Notes under the pieces: model-generated | What the model saw: the letters and a program-made list of their open reading frames with translations, nothing else | The model's database searches: none | What the model was told of the DNA's origin: nothing | NCBI RefSeq assembly: GCF_958450345.1 | Contig: NC_088783.1 | Span: forward strand, 18,169,701 to 18,233,700 | Direction of reading: 5' to 3' | Length of the DNA: 64,000 nt | From: Calliphora vicina | Taxonomy: Eukaryota > Arthropoda > Insecta > Diptera > Calliphoridae | Position numbers and translations under genes: made by a program | Shown: one piece after another, positions 45,831 to 59,699 of the stretch | Layout: each line of letters begins with the position of its first letter | How positions within the stretch are numbered: position 1 is the stretch's first letter

Positions 45831-47889
45831 GTATATATTTTGGGGCTTTTGACACGTATGTGTTCTTTGTAGTGCAGATAGAAGTCAATTGGTTATCTGT
45901 TATTGGACAGTCGCATTGAAATCCAAAAGGTTCAATTGACCCGCTGCTTAGGACATGCTAGTTGTCATCCTAAAGGATAGATAAAATCACTAGTTCGGGA
46001 CAGTCTCCTAGAACTTTTGGGATTGTCAAGCCTTGCTATTATTTAGTAGACAAATTTTGTAATTTTTATTTGTCATATAAAGTTCATATAAAATTAAAAG
46101 TTTTATTGCTACCTCTAGAAACTTAAGGTCCAACTATGTTTTGCTATTAAATTCATAACTCAAACTTAAAGGTGATTTTTTATTTAAATAAAAAAACCAT
46201 ATAAAATAGTAAAAATAAACTTTTTCTATACATTTTGGTTGCTTATTATAATAACCATAAAAAGTTTTTGCCTAAAATTTTGTTTTTATTTTAAAAGACT
46301 TTGCGAACAAAATAAATGTAGATTTTTTATGGGAAAATTATAAAGCAAAATAAAAAATACAAAAAAACAAAAAAAACTGTCTGTCTAGAAATTGACTTGA
46401 TAATGTTTGAAATTACTTTTATTTTAAGCAAAAAACACATCAACATTATTAACAACCCTAAGGCAAAATTTTGCATCTTCTTAAGACTTCCTTTTCCCTT
46501 TTGTGTTTCCACAGGTTTCATTTCATATAAACATTTTAAACTTTTCTAAAACAAAACCTGAAAAATCTTTTTTTTTTTTTAAATGAGCAAATATTTGACA
46601 CTGTATCATTATACGGTTGCAGTTTTGGGAGTGTGCTTAAGCAAATGTATGGATCCACCTACCAGCAACCCCTTAAATACTTTGGACAGAAACTGAGCTA
46701 AACAACAGTGGTTAACAACACAACACCCTCATAAATAGCTTGGGGTTTTATTTCACTGGTTGCTGATAATAATGATGATGATGCTGAAGCTGAAGCTGCT
46801 GCTCATACTGATGGAGTAGAGTTAGTTAGTGTTGCTGCTCATTGTTTGACTATTTTAAATGCATCCTTTTATATTTTTTTGTTGAGGGTCCAAGCTAAAC
46901 AAAAACGTACGCAACTCTGGTTTTATTTTAAATTTCCCATATGAGTTTAAGTAGTTTGTTCAAAAAATGTGCAAATAATTTTTGGTTTTTTTGCTGCCAA
47001 GGTGTTGGCATTTAAAATGATTTTTATAAGCTTGCAACAGCACAACTCAACTGAACTCTCAACTCAACTGCTGTTGAATGAAAGAATGTATAGTTAGTTA
47101 GTTTGTTTCAAATACCTGGGAGTATTTTTCAGAGACAGACATCCAGACGGACATCAAGCTCTATATAGCTCTTATGTTTAAGTTTTAGTTTTTGGTTTCA
47201 GTTCCTTTCTTTTTTTTGGTTGTTGTGAGTTGTTGATCGCTTGCAGCTATAAAATGGCATAAATTAAACGTTTTTAAGGTACATAATTGCAGCTTTTGCT
47301 TGGTTACTTACATTCAAATGGAGAGAGCGATAGAAGCAACAACTGGTTAAAATGGCACAAACGTTTAAATTTGCGTAACATTTAACAGCTTCTGTTTATT
47401 CTTCCGATAATAATTACAGGGCTCCTAATTAAGGAGTCATTTATTTATACACACACACAGCTTTTTATTTGAAAGCCAACAACTAAATGGTTATGTGTGA
47501 AATTTGCAAAGAACTTAATAAATTTAAAGATTTTATTTAAATGATTTGAATGTCTATACATATTTGTATATAAATGAATGGTGAACATTTTTAAATAAAG
47601 AAATAATGATTTTAATTTAGAAGCAAAAAAACTTCAAAATAAATAACTAAAATCTTTGTATAGTGAACAGTTTCCATTAAAATTGTATCTTGCTGGAACT
47701 AACTGGAACAAGCCGGGTCTAGTAAATGGAAAATTTTATCTCAGGGAAGAAATTTTGACAACTGGACTATTTCAACAAAATTACAATATATTTGTAGGTC
47801 CTAGTGAAATATTTTCATGTTAAGTGGTTTCAAATGTAAAACCTTAAGAAGAAAAGTAGCTTTTTTATTTAAATTGCCAAAATTTTTTG
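45831..47889. other. Presumed upstream or intron sequence
   Basis: 46770-46805 has GATGATGATGCTGAAGCTGA. CAACTCAACTGAACTCTCAA near 47042. Otherwise unique and moderately AT-rich. No splice-bounded coding signal recognised. Confidence 0.35.
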
Positions 47890-50880
47890 TTTTTTAAGTT
47901 TTAAAAAAATATTGTGTTCAAAATTAGTACTTTTTTGGTATTTTTTTTATAAACATTTCTCTTATATAATAAAAAAAAAGTACCAAAAGAAACTAAAAGT
48001 GGCCAAATCTGTACTCGTAACATTCTTCTGCTCTTAATTTTACAACATAAACAAAAATTATTTTTAGTCTAAAAAGTACTTTTTTTATTAAATTTTTTTA
48101 TATTTACATGAAAAACTAACGATAGAAGTACTTTTTTGTTATAAAATTCTATGCTTTAAATACAGTAAGGTAAAAAAAACCTCAAATATTATTTTTACAA
48201 AGAAATATAATAAAATTATCCCTTTTTTACTAAAACGGGAAAAATTTGTGCCCTTAATATGTTTTGTGCTGTAATATGTATTAAATCTTAAAAAACTTAT
48301 TTTTTCAAAAAACAGCAGGAAACAGTACCAACGAAAATGCTTTCCCTGTAACATTATTGTGCTATAAATTTTACTAGAACATCCATAATAATTAAAACCT
48401 TTTTTTTTTTAAAAAATCCTTTTTTGGTACTTTTTAGAACTTATTTTTACTAAAACGAGTAAAATTTGTGATCTTAACCCTCTAATACTTAAGCATGCCT
48501 AAAGGCACTCATCGCAAAATGCCAATAAATGCAAATATAACTGACATTTCATATCAAAAACTTTGAAAGCCTATTAAAATAAACATATTTTTTTCAAAAA
48601 AGTACTTTTTTTTGTACTTTTTAGTAATATTTAACATATTTCTAGGAAATAGTACAAAATACCCAATATCTAACTAGAATATTAAAAAAAACGAAATAAG
48701 TTTTTTAAAAAAATCATTATTTTCATTATTTACTTTTTTAGTCAAATTTTACATATTTACATGAAAAGGTACCAATCGAAAGTATATTCTTTATAAAATT
48801 GCATGTTTTAAATATAGTGTACAAAAATAATCATGAAACTAGGGTTTTTATCCCGGGAATTCCCGGTACAAATTTCCCGGGAATTTTGTCAATTTTTCAC
48901 TACTCGATTCCCGGGATTTTTAGACGGGAATCCCGGGAATTATAAACTGACGAAAATACATAGAAAACAAGTTGGAACTATAAGTTGTTTACAGTTTTTT
49001 GCTTATATCTCGGCAATAATAGACCGCGTATTATTATTATTATTATTTATTTGGGGTTTTTCGTATGAAAATTTATAAAGTAAATTCATTATTTATAGAA
49101 TTTATTTCTTATTGAATCATTCTAATTTCGTTAAATTTCTTCTTCAAATAGCTTCAAAAATTTATTAAATTATTTACTTTTCTTTTTCAATTTAAATCTA
49201 GTACAAAAAGGCTTAAGACAATTTTTTCAATTAATTTTATAAATGATTTGATCAAACAAAAATTTAATCATTCAAAGTTTGAATAAATTCTGTTATTAAT
49301 TAACTTTAAAATAATTCAGTTTAAACAAAGGCTTTGGAATGAATCTAAAAAAAATCAATATTATGAATGGATTTATGGAATGAAAGGCTGACATTCTTTA
49401 ATTAATGATTAAGAGTTTAGTGAATTAAACTCAAATTTTATTAATTAATTCGAAGCTCTGATATTTAATAATTATAATACTAAGTTTTTATATGAAATTC
49501 CTTATTTACAATATCATAATATATTTCGGGAATAGCCGGGTACCCGGGAATGTAGAAAAAAATTTCCCGATTCCCGGGAATCAAAAAATGTCGGGATATT
49601 AAAAACCCTACATGAAACGTAAATTTTATCAAAAAAAAAATTTCAGAAAAAAGTACTTTTTGGTTAAAATTAATTGAAACTTTTCCCTCTAATAAAAATT
49701 GGGTTGTAATTTTTACCACTATTACCACCAATTTCAAAAAATACTTTTTTGAGAGTAATGTTTTTATTAATATTTAAAAGAAAAAGTACCAAATAAAAGT
49801 ACTTTTTTTTAATAAAATGTTTTAAGTTTTAATTATGTACATTAAACTAAAATAGTAGCCCAACATATATTCTAAAGAAAATAGAACCAAAATAGGAAAT
49901 ACTATAAAAAGTACTTTTTTGTTAAAAAACGGCAAACTTTCTCCCGGCTACATTTATTGTGTTGCAATTTTTACTAGAATTTAGGAAAAAAAATTAAAAA
50001 AGTACTTTTTTTGGTTGGTACTTTTTTTAGATTTTACACATTTGCATGAAAGGTACCAACGAAAAATAAATATTTAATAAAATTGTATGTTTTGATTTAT
50101 TGAAATATAAAAGTGTCCAATACACAAAAAGGAATTTTTTATTAAAAAGTTCCCTGTAACAATTATTGTGCTGTACAAATTGTAGTAAAAATTACTAGAA
50201 TTAAAAAAATCAAATTTATTTTATAAAAAAAGTATTTTTTTATTGCGATTTTACATATTTGCATGAAAAAAGTTTTTTTGACCAAAAATAAAACCAAATT
50301 TATAATTTCAACAAAAAGTACTTTTTTGGTTAAACGGGTTATATGTATCCAAGTGAAAGTAATTGTGCTGTAAGTTTATTGAAAATTAAAAAATAGTTTT
50401 TTCGGAATATTGTACGTTTTTGTTGGTACTTTATTATTAACATTTCACATATTTACATAAAAAAGTACCAACAAAAAGTACTTTTGTAATACAGTTTAAT
50501 TCTTTTCACAGAAATATATAATCAAAATAAAAATATAAAATATCAAAATATTTGTAGAATTAAAAATACATTGGTATTTTTTTTTTTGCTTTTTTCTGAT
50601 ACTGATTGAAAGTACTTTATTTAATAAAACTCTATTTTTTAAATATTTTGTTCTAATATTGGACTGAAACATAGTTTTTATTGCAAACTATAATTGAAAT
50701 AAAAATTTCAGCATAAAGTACTTTTTTATTAAAATGGGTAAAAATGTCCCCCGCAAACATTTACTGTGTTACAAATTCCAGAAGATATTAAATAAATTAT
50801 TCTTTAAAAAAGTACTTTTTTGTTGGTACTTTTTTACTAACATTTCACAGAAAGATGGGCTAACAGAAAGTGCTTTTTTA
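47890..50880. repeat. GTAC palindrome domain 3
   Basis: AAAAAGTACTTTTTT, GGTACTTTTTAG and ATGAAAAAGTACC words recur irregularly. TTTACATATTTGCATGAAA-like words recur with them, at a loose 200-300 bp rhythm. A hAT-type MITE occupies 48840-49610. TTAACCCTCTAATAC at about 48475 resembles the piggyBac end of 2863 but has no partner. Confidence 0.75.
48840..49610. mobile_element. hAT-type non-autonomous element, CCCGGGAAT-rich
   Basis: Ends TAGGGTTTTTATCCCGGGAA and GGGATATTAAAAACCCTA. A perfect 8-bp target duplication CATGAAAC stands at 48832-48839 and 49611-49618. Both ends carry clusters of TTCCCGGGAAT palindromes, while the middle is AT-rich. 771 bp, no transposase. The perfect duplication indicates relatively recent insertion. 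Confidence 0.92.
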
Positions 50881-52929
50881 ATAAAATTTTGTGCACTTCA
50901 AGTGAAGTAATTTTGTCCCCCCTTTAAAGTTTTCAAACAACAATATCTGACAATATCAGCAATTAAATGTTTTTTGCTTCGAAAAAGTTTAGAAAGGGGT
51001 AAATTTATACCCCTTTTTCAAGTGATTTCTTGAAAAAATTACCTTTAAAATAACTTTATTTAATGATCGCCTTGTGGCTTTTATTCTGTTTTTGAAATCC
51101 TTGTGATTTTTTCTCTCTGTATTTTTTTTCTGGTATTTTAAACTGTCAACACATGTCTTAGTGGCTTAATTCTTTGTAACTTCTCATGTTTTTTTTCATC
51201 CTTTCAGCTTCCCAGCTGGCAGTATGTTTTCTGTTAAAACCATCAACATTTAGGTTTTCTTAAATGTCTCAAAGCAGCAGAGGCCAGGGAAAGAAGCAAC
51301 CAACAAAAAAAATGTTGCTAAAACCCAGAAAACAAAAGGAAAATTATGTAATTAATGTTTAGAAGCTACCAGTTGTAGTGTTGCGGTAAAACGACATTAG
51401 TTACATTTTAAACATGTTTTTTTTTGTTTTTTTGGTTGCAGCTTGGTGTAAGTGTTAAGGTTGCATGCCTCATACCTCAAAACTGATCATCATATTCATA
51501 AATGGTTACAAAATTAAAAAAAATAGAAACAGAAACAAAAACAAAAACTGTTGCTGTATAATAAGTACTTGAGTGTTTAAAAGACGTTCGTGTGAAATCT
51601 CATCATTGCCATCTTGCAAACATTTATTTTTACTAGAGGGGGGGAGGGCAGGAGGGTTCTCAAGCGGAGTCTTGGTCATAAATTTACAACAAAGTCAGTG
51701 TTTTTGAGATTTGTGGTTGAAGCTTTAATGGTTTTTTTGTTTCTGTTTTCTGTTTTGTTTTGTTTATATGAGTTATAAAGAAAGAAAACAAAATCTCAAG
51801 TTCATGATCTTGTTCGTGTAGACTTCAATATATCTTCTTTTTACAAAAAAAAAAAACGATCCCCACAAAGAAGAAGAAGTTGAAGAGGAAAAAACACACC
51901 TCCGTTTCCATTCAACCAGCCAGCCATCCATCCATCTATCTATCTATATAGCAGACCGGGCAGGCAGGCGGCTATGCTTCTGTTTTCCACATGTTCAAGT
52001 ATTTCTTTCTTGGTTTTAAACAAAAAGCAGTAAAATAATAATTCTCATTGTTGTAAACTGCAAGAAGAAGATGATGATGAAGCTTAAGTCTTCGCCCCTT
52101 GACCACAACACGTACCAAGTATAATTTTTGTTGCTGTTGAGCTGTTTGCTGAATGCGGCCATATTTTGTCATGGCATGAACCCCGTCTTTATTTCCATTA
52201 CATGGATTTTTTTTTTGTTTCTCAGTTTTCTGGTCATGTCCATATATGAAGCTGTTGTCGACCAACCGACCGACCGACAATGATGTGAATGAAAATGATG
52301 GTCATTGCTGTTTGTGGCGGCTGCAGTTGTTGTCTGTTTGTGTTTCACTGTCTGAATATTTAACTGTCTGTCCGTCCATCTGTCCAACCTCATGTCTGTT
52401 GTTACCACTTGATTTTGATTTCTTTCTGTGTTTTACTTTGGTTTTCATTTATTTTTTTTTTGCGATTTTTTTTTTATTCAGAAATTTTTCTACAGCAGCC
52501 CGCTTCAGAAGCAGCTTCTCTTTACGTTTTCATATCATATCTGGCCAACAACAATAATAACTACTCGTATGTATGATGTATAAAGCAAATGTAATGTAAT
52601 CCACCCATTTTTATATATAAAATGTTTTTTTTGTTTACTACCATTTCCAGCTCAAACTCCTTTCTTGTCTTCTTTGCCATCTTGTTTTATAGAGTTTTTT
52701 TTTATGGTTGGATATAAAAAATATAAAGTCTCCCCCTTTTTACCATTGGTCCTTTGGTAGCTCCTGTTGAAGGCAGAGTTTGAAAGGAATGTAAAGAACT
52801 ATATCAGAATATTTTAGATCATGACTCTTTAATATTTAGCCCACTGTATTAATTAATGTTTGATGCTTTTCAAGAGACAAACATTTTAATTTTCATTAAA
52901 GTATTTGTTTCGTAAGGGGTAAAATTAAT
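50881..52929. other. Presumed upstream or intron sequence
   Basis: G-rich run at 51638-51656, CCAT/CTAT microsatellite at about 51925-51950, GAAGAAGAAG and GATGATGATG words near 51870 and 52065, GACCGACCGAC near 52265. The open frames here are not supported. Confidence 0.4.
51638..51656 (+). other. Potential G-quadruplex motif
   Basis: GGGGGGGAGGGCAGGAGGG offers four G3 tracts with loops of 1, 1 and 5, the only such run I noticed on either strand of this AT-rich window. Confidence 0.5.
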
Positions 52930-55140
52930 CCCCGTTTTTTTAATACTAAAATAATTGAACAACAGAGTTTAAATTATGACGAATCCAGCGTTGAACTTCA
53001 AGTTTAAATAAAACTAAGATTAATGTGAAAGTTTAAATAAAACCAGGATTAAACTTAATGTTATATTATAACCAAAATTTAACTTAAAGTTTAAATAAAG
53101 ATTAGATTCAAAGTTTAAATAAAATCAAGATTAATTTTAAACTTTAAAACTTATTTATAAGACCAGGATTAATTTTTAAATTTATTTTAAACCAAGATAC
53201 AATTTCAAGTTTAAATAAAACCAGAAATAAATTTAAAATTTAATTAAAAACAATATTTAGCTTACAGTTTAAGTAAAACTAACAATTAACATGGAATTTA
53301 TATAAAACCAGGATTAAATTTTAAGTTTAATTAAAACTAAGATTAAGTTTTGAGAAAACCAGAATTAAATTTAAAGTTTAAATATAACCAGGATTAAATC
53401 TGATTTTAATTTTAAAGTTCATATAAAACCAAGATTAAATTTAAAGTTTAAAAAGACCAGGATCAAATTTAAATAAATCCAGGATCAAATTTAATATTTA
53501 AATAAATCCAAGATTAAATATAAAGTTTAAATAAACCAGCATTTACTTTAAGTTGAAATATATCCGGGATTAAATTTAAAGTTTAAACAAAACCAAGAAT
53601 AAATTTGAAGTTTAAATAAGCCAGCATTTTTTTTAAAATTTAAATAAAACTCATGTCCAGTTTAAAGAAGAAATATATCCAGGATTAAATTTAAAGTTTA
53701 AATAAAACGAAGATTAAATTTAAAGTGAAAGCAAGATTAATTTTGAAGTTTAAATAAAATCTAGATTAAAATTGAAGTTTAAGTTCAAGTAAAACTCGAT
53801 TTAATTTTAAAGATTATATAAAACCAGGTTTAAATTTGAAGTATAATTAAAACAAGGATTATATTTAAAGTTTAAATATAACCAACATTAAATTTGAATT
53901 AAAAGTAAAACCAGGATTAAAGTATAAATAAAACCAAGATTAATATTGAAGTATGAATAGAATCCGAATTAATTTTAAAGCTTATATAAAGCTAAGTTTA
54001 AATTTAAGTAATTATTAGAATAATGATTATCTTTAATGTTTAAATAATTCCAGGATTACATTTAAAGTTTAAATAAAATCAACATTAAATTTGAAATAGA
54101 AGTAAAACCGGGATTAATTTAAAAGTTTAAATAAAACCAGTATTAACTTTAAAGTTTAAATAAATCCAACATTAAATTTGAAGTTTAAGTAAGACCAGAA
54201 ATAATTTTAAAGTTGTATAAAACCAAATATAAAATTAAGTTTAAATAAAACCAGCATTGAATATAAAGTTTGAGAAACAATATTAAATTTGAAGTTTAAC
54301 TAAAACCAGGATTAATTTTAAAATTTTATTAAAACCCATATTAAGTATAAAGTAGAAATATATCCAGCATTAAATATAAAGTTTAAATAAAACCAAGATT
54401 AATTTTAAATATGAAGTTTAACTAAAACCTGCATTATATGTTCAACATAATATTTATATAAAACCAAGATTAAGTTTAAAGTTTGAATAAAAAAACTAAT
54501 TCAAGGTTAAAGTTTAAATATAACCAGGAATAAATTTAATGTTTAAATGCAATAAATTTCAAGTACAAAGTTTAAATAAAACCATGATTAAACTTTAAAT
54601 TTTAACAAGACCATTATTAAATTTAAAGTTTAGATTAAACCAGGATTAAGGATTTAAATTTAGCAGGATAAATTATTAAATTTAAAGTTAAAATAAAACC
54701 ATGATTAAACTTAAAATTTTAACAAAACCAGGATTAAATTTAAAGTTAAGATTAAACCAGGATTAAGGATTTAAATTTAATATAAAATCAGGATAAATTA
54801 TTAAATTTAAAGTTAAAATAAAACCATGATTAAGTTTAAAGTTGGTAAAAACCCAAGATTAAGTTTAAAGTTTCAATAAAACTGGATCAAATTTATAGTA
54901 TTCATATATACAACCAGGATTCAATCTAAAGCTTAATAAAAATCAAGATTTTGTTTAAATATAACCAAGATTTAACCTAAGATTTTTATAAAGGATTCAA
55001 TTTAAAGTTGAATTCAAAGTTTAAAATCTAACCTCGATTTAATTTGTAAAAGTTTTAGTTTAAATACCAAAATTAAATTTAAACTTTAATTCAAATCAAT
55101 ACTAAACCTAAAATTTAAACCTTGATTAAATTTATAAAAT
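52930..55140. repeat. Degenerate 29-bp satellite-like array, block 1
   Basis: Alternating ACCAGGATTAAATTTAAAG and TTTAAATAAAACC words with a period near 28-30 bp and heavy drift. A roughly 126-bp unit is doubled at 54577-54830 (around GATTAAACCAGGATTAAGG). No coding. Confidence 0.9.
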
Positions 55141-56109
55141 AGTCATTTTCCCTCTTTTACAACTCTGCCTTTCAAAGCGACCATTGTTATTTTTTCTCTT
55201 CAAAAAAAAAACTTTTTCCTATTTTTTTTTTTTTTTTGTTGCTGAATTTTATAAAGCCAACACATGAATGGATGAGGTTTTCTGTTCAGTTTTTCCTTGA
55301 TACCTACCAACATTTTTACTTTTCCAACTCCACGGCTGAAGCTGCACACACAAATGTGTAAGAAATGAAAGCAAAATACATTACATTATTCCACATTTTT
55401 TTTTTGTTTTTGTATTGGACTTCAGTGAAACGTGACTAAAATGTAAATGCCAGAATTTTCAGCAGACAACAAATAAAGAGCTGAACGACAAACTGAACCG
55501 AGCCAAGAATTTGAATTGAACGTGGCAAAGAATTGTGGCAACAATGGGGCAAACAAACAAACTAAAGTGGAAAGAAAAGCAGCCGTATTTAAACACAGCA
55601 ACTGTTCAGTTTATACTTAGGCTCCTTTCGCGTTGATCAAATCTTCCTTTCTTAACAATATTTCTATTGCAAAACAGCAACAAATCAACTCTTTTGGAGG
55701 GTTTATTTGAGTTTTTTTTTTTATATAAATTTCTTTTTAGAACTTCTTCTTGTTGCTCTGCCACTTGAAATCATGACGTACGTAGCAGTAGTAGTAGCAA
55801 ATAGGAAAAAGAAGTACATTTTTCATTATCTTTTAGCCAAGATAAGTACACATCAAATAATGCAAAGAAAAACAGTGTTTAACATTCTAGTTGGATTTTA
55901 GTCATATTCATTTTTATTTGTTAAACAGAAAAAAACATTCCAAAAACAAATTGAGTGATGTTTGTTAAGCAAATGAAGGATGGAATGAAGGACTGACTGA
56001 TTTAAGTACATAACTTGTTTAAAAAATCAAATGTTTTCGCTTAATCCTTGATATACTTCCTTCCTTTAAACATTTTTAATTTTAAGCAAAATTCCTATAA
56101 TATTTTTTC
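55141..56109. other. Non-array spacer
   Basis: Contains a segment at about 55540-55660 (AAGCAGCCGTATTTAAACAC, CAGCAACTGTT, GGCTCCTTTCGCGTT) that recurs at 60700-60800. No gene found. Confidence 0.5.
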
Positions 56110-58510
56110 ATTTATATTTCAATTAAATTTCAAGTTTAAATAAAACCAGAATTATATTCAATGATTAATAATAACCAGGATTGAATTTAAAATGAAATCT
56201 GGCTTAAAATTAAAGTTTAAATAAATGCAAGATTAAGTGCAAAGTTCAAATAAAACTAGCATTGTATAAATTTTATAAATAGTAAAACCCAATAATTTGA
56301 ATACAACCACTATAAAATATTAAGATTAAATAAAACCTGTATTAAATTTAAAGTTTAAAATAAACCAGGATTAAATTCAAAGCTTAAATAACCAAAACAA
56401 AATTTGAAGTTTAAATAAAACTAGGATTAAATTTAAGATTTAAATAAAACCAAGATTAAAAGTTTAAAGAAACCAGGATTCAATTTAAAGTCTAAATAAG
56501 ACCAGGAATAAACTTAAAGTTAAAACAATATTAGGTTTAAATTTCAAATAAAACCAGGATTAAATTTAAGCTATAAATTAAACCACAATTCAAATTAAAA
56601 TTTTTAGTTTTAATAAAACCACAATAAAACTTGAATTTAATATAAATTTTATTAAAATGTATGTTTCATAAGCACCAGGATTAAATTTATATAAAACAAA
56701 TTTATTCAAAACCTGGATTAAATTTAAACTTTAATAAAACCAGCATAAAACTTTAAGTTCAAATAAAATCAATATTAAATTTTAAGATTAAATAAAACCA
56801 AAATTAAGCTTAAAGTTCAAATAAAACCAGGATTAAGTTTGAAGTTTATTTAAAACCTGGATTAAACATAAAGTTTAAATATAACCAGGAATAAATTTAC
56901 AGTTTAAATAAAACCAGTGCTATATTTAAAGTTAAAATATCAAAATCAAATTTAGAGTAAACCATGATTAAACTTAAAGTTCAAATGAAACAAGCATTAG
57001 AATTTAAGTTTAACTAATTCCAAAATTAAAGTTTAAATAAAACCACAATAATTTTAAAGTTATTAAATTTGAAGTTTATATTAAACCGGGATTAAATTTG
57101 AAATTTAATTAAAGCCTGCATTAAACTCAAAGTTCAAATATAACCAAAGGATTAAATTTGAAATTTAAAGAAAACCACAGTTAAATTTGAATTTTTCATA
57201 AAACCACGATAAGTTTAAATAAAACTAATAACTAATAAATAAAACCAAGAATACATTTAAAGTTAAAAAAAACAAAATCAAATTTAGAGTAATCCATGAT
57301 TAAATTTAAAGTTCAAATGGAACAAGGATTAAAGTTTAAGTTTAAATAATTCGAAGATCAAAATTAAAGTTTAAATTAAACCACTATAATTTTAAAGTTT
57401 AAATAAAACTACAATTTAATTTAAAGTTTAATTAAAACCAACATAACATTTAATTTTTAAAAAATCAGGATCTAGGAATTATAATTGTATATAAACCACG
57501 ATTAAATTTAAAGTTTAAATGAAACCATGTTTAAAATTTAACTATAAGTAAAACCAGGATTAAAGTTTAAGTGTAAATAAAACTAAAAATAACTTTTAAT
57601 TTTAAATAAACTAGGATTAAATTCGAAGTTTAAATAAAATCAAAATTGATTTTAAAGTTTATATAAAACGAAGATTAAAATTTAAATATGAATAAAACCC
57701 GAATTAATTTTAAATCTTATATAAAACTAAGTTTCATTTTAAAGAATAATTAGAACAATGATTGAGTTTAAAGTTTAAATAATACCAGGATTACATTAAA
57801 AGTTTCAATAAAACCAACATTAAATTTGATATAGTAAAGTAAAACCATTTCAAAGTTTAAATAAAACTAAGATTTTAAAATAAAATAAATCCCACATTAA
57901 ATTTGAAGTTTAAGTAAAACCAGGAATAATATAAAGCCAGGTATAAATTTGAGTTAAAACCAATATTATATTTAAAGTTTAAATAAAACCAGCATTAAAT
58001 ATAACGTTTGAGAAACAACATTAAATTTGAAGTTTAACAAAAACCAGGATTAATTTTAAATTGTAAATAAAACCCATATTTAAGTTAAAGTAGAAATATA
58101 TCCAGGAATAATTTTCAATTACAAATTAAACGACGATTAAACTTAAAGTTTTAATAAAACCAAGATCAAACCTAAAGTTGAAATTAAACCACGATATTTT
58201 AAAGTTGATATAAAATCTGGATTAAACTTAAAGTTTAAATAAAACCAAGATCAAATTTAAAGTAAAGTAAAAATTAAACCAAGATCAAATTTAAAGTTTC
58301 AATTAAACCCTGATTAAAATTATAGTTTAAACCACGATATTTTAAAGTTGAAATAAAATCTGGATTAAACTTAAAGTTTAAAAAAAACCAACCAATCAAA
58401 TTTAAAGTTTAAATAAAACCAAGATCAAATTTAAACCATGATTAAAATTATAGTTTAAACAATATTAAGAATGAACTTAAAGTTTAAATAAATCCAAAAT
58501 TAAGTCGAAA
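56110..58510. repeat. Degenerate 29-bp satellite-like array, block 2
   Basis: Same unit as block 1. About 57670-58110 parallels 53935-54370 in order and variant positions (for example CCGAATTAATTTTAAA, then GTTTGAGAAACAA, then AGTAGAAATATATCCAG), so part of the array was duplicated as a long block. Confidence 0.9.
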
Positions 58511-59699
58511 ATAACCAGTATAAAAGTCATTTCATTCTATATTTCTAAAATTTTTAAAGAATTTTAGAGAATTCTTTGTTTCTTTTCAAATTTTTTAAGA
58601 AAAACATGGCGGTTGTCTTCGTTTATATTTCTTTTTCTCTATTTTTTTTTTACAAAACAAACGCCATCAAAGAATTTCAGTTTTTTTTTGCAATGAATTT
58701 AAATACAAAAGATCTCAACTGATACACAAATGTTGCAAATAAAAGCAAACAATTTTTTTTTCATATAGTTGCTGGCTGCTATACTCGGCAACTACATACA
58801 ACAATTGTCGACATTTTAGCTTTTGTGGTTTCTTATTTTTATTGGAAGACTAAATGTCGGTGTGTGTTTATGTGTGAGTGAATGAGTGAATGAGTATCTG
58901 TGCGAAATAATTTCTTTTGAATGTAAAAACTCTGCTACAATAACCCAAATGGCAAGAAAGTTAGAGGCATGCGGCAAACTACAATACTTATACATATATG
59001 TGTATAAATGTGGTCTACTGTCTCCTAATGCAGCCAGAAAACCAAAAACAAAACAAAAAAACAGTTGAAAATGTTTATTTTTTACAAACAGCTTATCGCG
59101 TACAAGAAACTTTTTTTTGTTGTTCTTGTGTCTTTTGTTTTCTTAAAAGCTGCCACAATATTTCTTAAACAGAATGCAAAATTTATACACTTTTTTCTGC
59201 ATATATAAATACATATGTATGTAGGTAAGTACGTACATGTGTATATATAGCAAATATATTCTTGCTATATACACAATTCAAATCGTTGTATATCGCCGTG
59301 GCAAGATAAAGCCAGGGAAAAAGGAAAAAATTATAACAACTACAAAGTGCCAGCCATTGCAATATTGCGTGCCTGCTGCTGCCTTCGCTTTCAACTGCCA
59401 TTTGTTTGTTCAACGCAGTATAAAAATAAAAAAAAAAAATGTAAGAAAAAATTTTATATATAAAACGCCTTCCTTATGTTTTTTTTTTTTTTTACTTGCT
59501 CTCTACATGTAATGTAAAGTAGACATGTGTGTTTACATTTATATACATAAGCATATGTGCTTTATAAACATTCTTACATACATACAATATCTTACATATG
59601 AATTGGTTTTAATACATACTAGCAAAATATTTGCGATAATGCTTATCGTAGCATTGTATTTTAAGAAACAGTTCTTAAATAGAGTAAAATCTTAGTTGT
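58511..59699. other. Non-array spacer
   Basis: GTGTGTGTTTATGTGTGAG with GAGTGAATGAGTGAATG at 58858-58895. TATG/TACA runs at about 59205-59230 and 59570-59590. No gene found. Confidence 0.4.

Noticed and set aside
44630..46040. Possible LTR-type direct repeats (TTGTCAAGCC at both ends)
   Set aside because: The shared words are short and diverged, and there is no primer-binding site, polypurine tract or pol coding between them.
48475..48600. Second piggyBac-like end (TTAACCCTCTAATAC)
   Set aside because: No matching inverted end or TTAA partner could be found nearby, so it is kept only as a note.
52246..52557. 103-residue frame with a possible membrane-like Phe/Leu segment
   Set aside because: Derived from CTGTCTGTCCGTCC and T-rich tracts. 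An antisense frame of similar length also exists, and there is no splice or motif support.
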